Part shown: piece after piece, positions 55,470 to 64,000 of the stretch
Numbering within the stretch: position 1 is the first letter of the stretch
Layout of the letters: every line of letters starts with the position of its first letter
Origin: Lysobacteraceae bacterium
GTDB taxonomy: Bacteria; Pseudomonadota; Gammaproteobacteria; Nevskiales; Nevskiaceae
Direction of reading: 5' to 3'
Assembly (NCBI GenBank): GCA_013823855.1
Contig: PNMW01000085.1
Coordinates: 54,651 to 118,650 of the forward strand
Length of the DNA: 64,000 nucleotides
The notes under the pieces: generated by a model
Database searches by the model: none
Told to the model about the DNA's origin: nothing
The model's input: only the letters and a program-made list of their open reading frames with translations
Position numbers and translations under genes: made by a program

Positions 55470-56197
55470 GCGCGCGGCTGCTGATCGACGTCGGCAACAC
55501 CCGGCTGAAGTGGACGGTGGCGACCGACGACGGCGCGCTGGCGCCGGTGCAGGCGATGGCCCACGGCGGCGATCCCGGCGCGCTGATCGAATGGCTGCCG
55601 GTGCCGGATGGCCTGCAGGTCGCGTGGATCGCCAATGTCACCGGCGACGCGGCCGGCGAGCGGCTGGCGGCCGCGCTCGGCGTGCGTCACCGGCTGCCGA
55701 CGCGCTTCGCGCGGCCGGCCGACGGACTGGCCGGCGTTCGCCTCGCGTACGAGGACAGTTCCCGGCTCGGCGTCGACCGCTGGCTGGCGCTGCTGGCGAT
55801 CTGGGGCCGCGAACGTGCGGCCAGCTGCGTTGCCAGCGCCGGCACCGCGCTGACCTTCGACGCGGTCGACGATCGCGGCCGCCACCTCGGTGGCGTGATC
55901 GCGCCGGGGCTGGTCACCGCGCAGACCGCCGTGCTCGGCGCGACCCGGTTCGCGGCGTCGGGTCCGTCGCAACAGTTCACTCGCGGGCTCGGCAGCGACA
56001 CCGATGCCTGCGTGCGCCAGGGTGCGCTGCACGCCTGCGCCGGCCTGATCGACCGGCTCGCCGCGCGTCATCCGGGGCCGCGCTACCTGATCGGCGGCGA
56101 CGCCGAAACGATTGCGCCGCACCTCGACGGCGACTGGCAGCTGCGGCCGGATCTGGTGCTCGAAGGGCTGGCGACGATGTCCGCCCGAACGTCCTGA
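55466..56197 (+). CDS. coaX: Type III pantothenate kinase
   Basis: 243 residues. LLIDVGNTRLKWTVATDDG (phosphate 1), GVDRWLALLAIWG, ASAGTALTFDAVDDRGRHLGGVIAPGL and a late LIGGDAETIAPHL. It performs the first step of coenzyme A synthesis. birA-coaX coupling is common in proteobacteria. Last gene of the M61-plsY-birA-coaX operon, followed by short direct repeats. Confidence 0.94.
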   Translation: MSARLLIDVGNTRLKWTVATDDGALAPVQAMAHGGDPGALIEWLPVPDGLQVAWIANVTGDAAGERLAAALGVRHRLPTRFARPADGLAGVRLAYEDSSRLGVDRWLALLAIWGRERAASCVASAGTALTFDAVDDRGRHLGGVIAPGLVTAQTAVLGATRFAASGPSQQFTRGLGSDTDACVRQGALHACAGLIDRLAARHPGPRYLIGGDAETIAPHLDGDWQLRPDLVLEGLATMSARTS

Positions 56198-56210
56198 GCG
56201 GCCTTGCTCC

Positions 56211-56266
56211 CCGAATCGGGGTCAGCCGAATCGGGGTCAGAACCCGATTTCAGAACCCGATTTCAG
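56211..56266. repeat. Two pairs of short direct repeats forming a hairpin
   Basis: CCGAATCGGGGTCAG occurs twice in tandem (56211-56225, 56226-56240), followed immediately by two tandem copies of AACCCGATTTCAG (56241-56253, 56254-56266). The two repeat types are partly complementary (AATCGGG against CCCGATT), so the stretch folds into a hairpin. It lies between convergent coaX and merR genes and reaches the merR stop codon. Confidence 0.8.
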
Positions 56267-56706
56267 GCGGCGTCCCGGTTTGAACGAGCCCTGCGCCTGC
56301 TGGCCGGGCGGCAGGCGCCGCCGCCAGTGCTGAAGGCCGGCGCAGCGCCGATCGCACCGGCGTCGAGCCAGGCCAGCTTGTCGGCAAAGTAGCGGCGCAG
56401 CCGGGCGAGCCGCGCGGCCTGTTCGTCGACCGCGGCGAGCCGCTCGCGCATCAGTTCGGCCTGGCGGGCCATCGTCAGGTCGCCGCGCGCGTATTCGTCG
56501 CTGAGCGCGGAAATCTCGCGCAGCGTGAAGCCCAGTGCCTGTGCTTCGCGGATCAGCAGCGCCCGCTCGACCTGTTCGTCGTCGAAATCCTGATAGCGGT
56601 TGGTGCCGCTGCGGCCGACGGCCGGCAGCAGCAGGCCCTTGCGGACATAGAAACGGATCGTGTCGCGGCTCAGGCCGGTGGCGCGCGCGAATTCGGCGAT
56701 CAGCAT
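56263..56706 (-). CDS. MerR family transcriptional regulator
   Basis: 147 residues. N-terminal winged helix MLIAEFARATGLSRDTIRFYVRKGLLLPAVGRSGTNRYQDF, continuing LLIREAQALGFTLREISAL, then the dimerisation coiled coil (LMRERLAAVDEQAARLARLRRYFADKLAWLD). The Cys-poor C-terminus shows no clear metal-binding site, so an organic or redox effector is likelier. It diverges from an SDR gene across an ideal MerR operator and should control both. The stop lies within short direct repeats. Confidence 0.92.
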   Translation of the reverse strand: MLIAEFARATGLSRDTIRFYVRKGLLLPAVGRSGTNRYQDFDDEQVERALLIREAQALGFTLREISALSDEYARGDLTMARQAELMRERLAAVDEQAARLARLRRYFADKLAWLDAGAIGAAPAFSTGGGACRPASRRRARSNRDAA

Positions 56707-56733
56707 GGGGCGACTCCGGATCTGCTTGAGGGC

Positions 56734-56764
56734 TTGACTGTGGACTTAAGTCCACACCTTAGGA
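56734..56764 (+). promoter_or_regulatory. MerR-type operator-promoter
   Basis: TTGACT (-35, 56734-56739), a 19-bp spacer, and TTAGGA (-10, 56759-56764). The perfect 18-bp palindrome TGTGGACTTAAGTCCACA (56739-56756) fills the spacer. The over-long spacer with a central dyad is the classic target of MerR activators, here driving the SDR gene; the MerR gene is divergent. Confidence 0.9.
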
Positions 56765-56796
56765 TGCCGGTCTCGGATCGACAAGGAGATCGCGGC

Positions 56797-57648
56797 ATGA
56801 CGGCAGCAACAAACAGGGTGGCACTGGTGACCGGCGCTTCGTCCGGCATTGGCGAGGCGACGGCGCGGCAGCTGATTGCGGCGGGCTGGCGGGTCTATGC
56901 CGGCGCGCGGCGGGTGGACCGGATGCAGCCGCTGGCCGCGGCCGGCGCACGGCTCTTGGCGCTCGATGTCACCGACGAGGCGTCGATGCAGCAGGCGGTC
57001 GACACGATCCGCCGCGACGAAGGCCGGCTCGACGTGCTGGTCAACAACGCCGGCTACGGCGCGTACGGCGCGCTCGAGGAGGTGCCGCTCGACGAGGGCC
57101 GACGCCAGTTCGAGGTCAACGTGTTCGGGCTGGCCCGGCTCACGCAACTGGTGCTGCCGATGATGCGGGCCCGGCGCAGCGGCCGGATCGTCAACATCAC
57201 CTCGATCGGCGGCAAGATCGGCGAGCCGTTCGGCAGCTGGTACCACGCGACCAAGTTCGCGGTCGAAGGTTTGAGCGATTCGTTGCGGATGGAGTTGCAT
57301 CCGTTCGGCATCGACGTCGTGATCATCGAGCCGGGTGCGATCAAGACCGAGTGGAACGGCATCGCCCGCGACGGCCTGATGAAGCATTCCGGCGACGGCC
57401 CGTATCGCGACGGCGCGCGCGAGCACGTGAAGATGCTGGCCTCGGCCGATCGGGGGGCGATGCCGTCGCCGCCGGACGTCGTGGCACGGACCATCGTCCG
57501 CGCCGTGCAGGCCGCGCGCCCGAAGACCCGCTACGCGACCGGCGGCGGTGCGCAGATGGTGCTGTTCCTGCGCCGTGTGCTCAGCGACCGCGCGTTCGAC
57601 GCGACGATGCGGCTGTTCTCGAAGCAGGCGGCCCGCTCGATGCCGTGA
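56797..57648 (+). CDS. SDR family oxidoreductase (MerR-controlled)
   Basis: 283 residues. TGASSGIGEATARQLIAAGWRVYAGARRVDRM, NNAGYGAYGALEEVP, NITSIGGKIGEPFGSWYHATKFAVEGLSDSLRMELHPFGIDV with the Ser-Tyr-Lys set, and EPGAIKTEW. AAGGAGAT six bases before ATG 56797 fixes the start. This retinol/steroid-dehydrogenase-like subgroup is often found beside MerR regulators. Substrate unknown. Confidence 0.92.
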   Translation: MTAATNRVALVTGASSGIGEATARQLIAAGWRVYAGARRVDRMQPLAAAGARLLALDVTDEASMQQAVDTIRRDEGRLDVLVNNAGYGAYGALEEVPLDEGRRQFEVNVFGLARLTQLVLPMMRARRSGRIVNITSIGGKIGEPFGSWYHATKFAVEGLSDSLRMELHPFGIDVVIIEPGAIKTEWNGIARDGLMKHSGDGPYRDGAREHVKMLASADRGAMPSPPDVVARTIVRAVQAARPKTRYATGGGAQMVLFLRRVLSDRAFDATMRLFSKQAARSMP

Positions 57649-57652
57649 TCGG

Positions 57653-58093
57653 TCAGCGCTTGACCGGCACCGTGCCGGTCGGCGCGATGCCGTTTTCCTG
57701 GTAGAGCACCGGCCCGTCCTTGGCCCACAGGAAATGCGGCATCTCGGCTGGCGCGACGTAGACCGCGCCTTCCGGGATCGCGACCAGCGCCGTGTCGTCG
57801 GCGGTTTCGCCGAAGCCGACGTACAGGGTGCCGCGCAGCACGGTGGTCGCCCGGCTGTCCGGATGGCGGTGCGGGAAGATCCGCGTGCCGGCCGCCAGCT
57901 CGACTCTCATCAGGTACGGGCCGCTGGCCTGCTCGGTGCCGACGATCCAGGTCGACTGCAGGCCGGGAATCAGCTTCGACGCGGTCCAGCGCAGGTCGGC
58001 CGGCGTGATCGGCTGCGGTCGCGGCGCATCGGCGGCCCCGGCCAGCAGCGGCAGCGCAGCGAGCCAGACGGCGACGAGTCGACGCACGCTCAC
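57653..58093 (-). CDS. Exported cupin-domain protein
   Basis: 146 residues from GTG 58093, which overlaps the stop of the DUF1272 gene (GTGA). Signal peptide to about residue 20 (LAALPLLAGAA). Cupin motif 1 GTRIFPHRHPDSRATTVLRGTLYVGFG supplies two His; motif 2 PEGAVYVAPAEMPHFLWAKDG supplies a third. Probable periplasmic metal-binding cupin of unknown activity. Confidence 0.85.
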   Translation of the reverse strand: MSVRRLVAVWLAALPLLAGAADAPRPQPITPADLRWTASKLIPGLQSTWIVGTEQASGPYLMRVELAAGTRIFPHRHPDSRATTVLRGTLYVGFGETADDTALVAIPEGAVYVAPAEMPHFLWAKDGPVLYQENGIAPTGTVPVKR

Positions 58094-58353
58094 GGCTGCG
58101 CTCCAGTGGCAGCGGCGGCGCAGCCGCCCGGCTTGAACACCCGGTCCGTCGATGCCGGATGGCGGGCCAGCTTGTCGGCGGCCCGGCGCGGCCTTGCGAC
58201 CAGTTCGCCGCCGCAGTTCGGGCAGCGGCCGGCCAGGCGGTCTTCGGCGCAGCGCGCGCAGAAGGTGCATTCGAACGAGCAGATCCGGGCATCGGCGGCA
58301 TCGGCCGGCAGGTCGCGGTCGCAGCATTCGCAGTTGGGGCGGAGGCTCAGCAT
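58090..58353 (-). CDS. DUF1272 zinc-ribbon protein
   Basis: 87 residues. The conserved pattern LRPNCECCDRDLPADAADARICSFECTFCARCAEDRLAGRCPNCGGELVARPRR identifies DUF1272; eight or more cysteines form two zinc sites. The C-terminal tail is family-variable. First gene of a two-gene operon with the cupin. Confidence 0.92.
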   Translation of the reverse strand: MLSLRPNCECCDRDLPADAADARICSFECTFCARCAEDRLAGRCPNCGGELVARPRRAADKLARHPASTDRVFKPGGCAAAATGAQP

Positions 58354-58436
58354 CGGCGGGCACTCGCAGGCGGGGTGGTGATCCGGGGCCGCCGATCATC
58401 GCAAGCCGCCATGGCCTGCGGCAATCGCCATCGCCG

Positions 58437-59048
58437 TCAATCGACGCGGGCGTACGGCCGGTGCTGCAGATACTTCGGCTGCTGGTCGAGGCGGATGTGC
58501 AGCCAGTTGACGCCAAGCCCGGCGGTGCTCAGCCAGACCGGTTCCCGCCCGATCCGCGCCTCGAGTTCGACGGCGATGCGCTGCCACAGCGCATCGGCGT
58601 CGGCATCGGCGGCCAGCCGCAGGTAGCGCAGCAGGTGGCGGTAGTCGGCCGTGGCGTCGGCTGGCCTTGGTGCGATCAGCAGGGCATCGCCGCCGAGGTT
58701 GTCGAAGCTGGCGAACGGCGTGCCGTCGTCGATGATGAAGGCGCGCCGGAAGCTGTCGCGATCGGCCGGGCCGGCCACGGCGGCCAGTTGCGGCGCGTTC
58801 AGGCACACGCACTCGAACGGCCGCGCCCGCATGGCCGCGTGCAGCGCCGGCAGTTCCCAGAAGCAGGCCGCGTACGGCAGCGCGCGCAGCACCTCGGTCC
58901 AGGTGCGGCGCAGGCCGTCATCCGGCGTGATCCGCCAGCGGGCGAACACGGCGTCGAAGCTCAGCGGCCGGCCGTCGGGGTCGGGCAGCCGCAGGCGCAG
59001 GCCGCGCGCATCGGGCAGCGCTTCGCTCAGGATCAGGGGCATCGGCAT
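58437..59048 (-). CDS. DUF6940-like hypothetical protein
   Basis: 203 residues, cytosolic. Notable conserved-looking segments are LRALPYAACFWELPALHAAM, FECVCLNAPQLAAV, FASFDNLGGDALLIAPRP, YRHLLRYLRLA and the terminal VWLSTAGLGVNWLHIRLDQQPKYLQHRPY. This matches my memory of the DUF6940 family, whose function is unknown. Two starts (59048, 59042) are equally possible. It lies 83 bp upstream of the DUF1272 gene on the same strand. Confidence 0.75.
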   Translation of the reverse strand: MPMPLILSEALPDARGLRLRLPDPDGRPLSFDAVFARWRITPDDGLRRTWTEVLRALPYAACFWELPALHAAMRARPFECVCLNAPQLAAVAGPADRDSFRRAFIIDDGTPFASFDNLGGDALLIAPRPADATADYRHLLRYLRLAADADADALWQRIAVELEARIGREPVWLSTAGLGVNWLHIRLDQQPKYLQHRPYARVD

Positions 59049-59523
59049 CGGAAAGGGAGGTGCTGCGGGCTCGCCGCCATCATGGCATCGGCATCGCGGG
59101 TGCTGGCCCGTCTGGTGTCGTCCGGCGCCGCCTCGCTACGATCCAGCTGCCGTTCCGGCAGACCGACCCGAGCAAGCCCATGACCCCGACCGAGACCGTC
59201 AACGCCTTCATCTCCGAATGGCAGCAGCCCGACACCTTCAAGACCTGCGTGCACCGCTGGTTCACGGCGGATTGCGCGTACGAGAATGTCGGCCTGTCGA
59301 AGACCACCGGACCGGACGAGGCGGTGGCGTTCTTCGCGGCGATGGGCAGCCAGATGGATCTGGCGACGATCGGTGTCGACATGCTGGGGCTGGTCGCCGT
59401 TGGCGACACGGTGATGACCGAGCGTATCGACTACCTGAAGAACTCGGCCGGCGTCACCGTGTTCACGATCCCGCTGATGGGCGTGTTCAAGATCCGCGAC
59501 GGCAAGATCGCCGAGTGGCGCGA

Positions 59524-62494
<2,971 letters not shown>

Positions 62495-62657
62495 CCGGCG
62501 GCGCCATCTGAACTTGCCTGGATCAGCGGGGTCGATGACAGGCCTCCGAAGGCGCCGGTCATCCACCGGGGTTGCGCCGCAGCCTAGCTATCGCGCCGGC
62601 AAGGGGGCGTGCGAGAGGCTGGCGCTCCGCCGGTCCGCAAAGGACGAGGATCATCCG

Positions 62658-62996
62658 ATGAAAATCCGCCATATCGCGCCGCTGTTCGCGCTGACGCTGT
62701 CGTTCGCCGCTGCTGCTGCCGCACCGGCCAAGCCCAGCGACAAGGAACTGCAGCAGTTCGTCGCGGCGTCGGTCGACGTCACCCGGATCAACACCGCGCT
62801 GCTGGCCAGGCGGGAAGCCGCGACCACGGCCGCCGAGGCCGAAAAGCTCGAGGACGAGGCCGGCGACAAGATGGAGAAGGCGATCCAGGCCAAGGGCCTG
62901 ACCGCCGAGCGCTATGCCGAGATCTTCACCGTGATGGGCAGCGATCCGGCGATCAAGGCGCGGGTCGACGAACTGGCCAAGCCACACCGCAAATAG
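62658..62996 (+). CDS. DUF4168 domain exported protein
   Basis: 112 residues. Signal peptide 1-22 (LFALTLSFAAAAAA), then a helical domain SDKELQQFVAASVDVTRIN...MEKAIQAKGLTAERYAEIFTVMGSDPAIKARVDELAK, the DUF4168 pattern. GAGGA lies seven bases before the ATG. Role unknown; periplasmic. Confidence 0.88.
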   Translation: MKIRHIAPLFALTLSFAAAAAAPAKPSDKELQQFVAASVDVTRINTALLARREAATTAAEAEKLEDEAGDKMEKAIQAKGLTAERYAEIFTVMGSDPAIKARVDELAKPHRK

Positions 62997-63048
62997 GCGG
63001 CCGGCGCTCGGCCGTTCCTAGAATGCTCCCTGACCCGGGGAGCGGACG

Positions 63049-63915
63049 ATGGACTGGAACAAGGGGCGTCGCAGCAGCAATGTCGAAGACCGGCGCACGG
63101 GCGGTGGCGGCGGCAAGCTCGGCATCGGCGCGATGCTCGCCGTGGTCGTGGTCAGCGTGCTGCTCGGCAAGAACCCGATCGAGATGCTCGGCCTGATCGA
63201 GCAGAGCGGCGTTGCCGAGGTGATCTCCGGCACGGCCGGCGAACCGGCCGGCACGGCGCCGCCGGCCGACGACCGTGAAGCCGAATTCGTCGCCCGCATC
63301 CTCGGCGATACCGAGGATGTCTGGGGCGCGATCTTCCAGCAGTCCGGCCGCCGCTATGGGCAACCGACGCTGGTGCTGTTCGCCGGCCGGGTGCGGAGCG
63401 CCTGTGGCGGCGCCACGGCCGCGACCGGGCCGTTCTACTGCCCGGCCGATCAGCAGGTCTATCTCGACACCAGTTTCTTCAGCCAGCTGCGCGCGTCGCT
63501 CGGCGGCGGCGGCGATTTCGCCGAGGCTTACGTGATCGCCCACGAGGTCGGCCATCACGTGCAGACGCTGCTGGGGGTGTCGGCGGAAGTGAACAAGGCG
63601 CGCCAGCGCGGCGACCAGGTGCTCGGCGACGGCGGCCTGCTGGTGCGTCAGGAACTGCAGGCCGATTGCCTGGCCGGCGTCTGGGCCCACCACGCGCAGG
63701 CGCGGCACCAGTGGCTCGATGCCGGCGACCTCGCCGAGGCGCTGAACACCGCATCGGCGATCGGTGACGATCACCTGCAGAAGCAGGCGCAGGGCACGGT
63801 GGTGCCGGACGCCTTCTCGCACGGCACTTCCGCGCAGCGCGTGCGCTGGTTCAAGGCCGGTTTCGAGGGCGGCGACGTCGCCGGCTGCGATACCTTTTCG
63901 GCGAAGGGCTTGTAG
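63049..63915 (+). CDS. Neutral zinc metallopeptidase, YpfJ/KPN_00744 family
   Basis: 288 residues. The N-terminal MDWNKGRRSSNVEDRRTGG is the family's typical start. One membrane helix (LGIGAMLAVVVVSVLLG) follows, then the peptidase domain with YVIAHEVGHHVQTLLGVS (HExxH) and ELQADCLAGVWAHHA (third ligand Glu). The end AQRVRWFKAGFEGGDVAGCDTF is also conserved. TAGAAT at 63019-63024 may be its -10. Envelope-anchored; substrate unknown. Confidence 0.95.
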   Translation: MDWNKGRRSSNVEDRRTGGGGGKLGIGAMLAVVVVSVLLGKNPIEMLGLIEQSGVAEVISGTAGEPAGTAPPADDREAEFVARILGDTEDVWGAIFQQSGRRYGQPTLVLFAGRVRSACGGATAATGPFYCPADQQVYLDTSFFSQLRASLGGGGDFAEAYVIAHEVGHHVQTLLGVSAEVNKARQRGDQVLGDGGLLVRQELQADCLAGVWAHHAQARHQWLDAGDLAEALNTASAIGDDHLQKQAQGTVVPDAFSHGTSAQRVRWFKAGFEGGDVAGCDTFSAKGL

Positions 63916-64000
63916 GGCGGGTCGAGACCCGCCATGACTTCTGCGGGAAGGTCGAAATGGCGGGTCAAGACCCACCATGACTTCTGCGCGAAGGTCGAAA
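63916..64000. repeat. Tandem 43-bp palindromic repeat, continuing past the window
   Basis: Two units (63916-63958; 63959-64000, cut by the edge) differ at only four positions. Each contains the near-palindrome GGCGGGTCGAGACCCGCC (second copy GGCGGGTCAAGACCCACC), then a shared ATGACTTCTGCG and AAGGTCGAAA. The hairpin sits right after the metallopeptidase stop and may also terminate it. Confidence 0.85.

Overview
The window looks like an ordinary chromosomal stretch of a GC-rich (roughly 68 percent) gammaproteobacterium. The gene order rsmG-parA-parB-(SDR)-atpIBEFHAGDC-(carbonic anhydrase, SulP)-glmU is the origin-proximal arrangement of Pseudomonas-like and Xanthomonas-like genomes. Together with a complete minor-pilin operon, DUF2237, DUF1615 and PhoX-type genes, it suggests a Nevskiales/Xanthomonadales-type bacterium. 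The genus cannot be fixed from sequence reading alone. No rRNA, tRNA, CRISPR array, prophage or intact transposase was seen.

Layout. 1-11.2 kb: an EamA permease, a poly-hydroxybutyrate-depolymerase-like esterase, a pair of amidohydrolases (one with its metal ligands lost), prolyl oligopeptidase, an HD-domain protein, an S15-like lipoprotein hydrolase, a VOC protein and a CoA-binding protein. 11.2-17.1 kb: a signalling island. An ECF sigma factor of the kinase-associated (ECF43/TIGR02999-like) type is divergent from a membrane Ser/Thr kinase with TPR repeats. Downstream of the sigma gene are two or three exported proteins, including a rhodanese with a CxxxxCW motif. A 281-bp element of nested inverted repeats lies between sigma and kinase. 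17.2-32.7 kb: rsmG, parA, parB, an SDR, the ATP synthase operon, a beta-carbonic anhydrase/SulP pair and glmU. 32.7-36.8 kb: an HExxH protein and a penicillin-acylase-like lipoprotein. 36.8-43.0 kb (minus strand): the type IV pilus minor-pilin/PilY1 operon. 43.3-52 kb: small metabolic genes, a zinc-motif-less ROK kinase, an HSL-family esterase, a DUF4394 lipoprotein, and a PhoX family protein behind back-to-back terminators. 52-56.2 kb: M61 peptidase-plsY-birA-coaX, a tightly packed or overlapping operon. 56.2-64 kb: a MerR/SDR divergon with a textbook MerR operator, small enzymes and DUF proteins, a GST-led four-gene operon, tgt with an in-frame insertion, DUF4168, a YpfJ-type metallopeptidase, and the start of a tandem palindromic repeat.

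How it works together. The ori-proximal block joins chromosome segregation (ParA/ParB), ribosome modification (RsmG) and energy conversion (F1Fo ATPase). The pilus operon supplies the priming/adhesin complex for twitching or attachment. The many secreted or lipoprotein hydrolases suggest a heterotroph living on esters, peptides and polymers. Much of the window is coupled by 4-bp ATGA/GTGA start-stop overlaps, which helped fix many start codons. The most system-like unit is the ECF43-type sigma / Ser-Thr kinase / exported rhodanese cluster.
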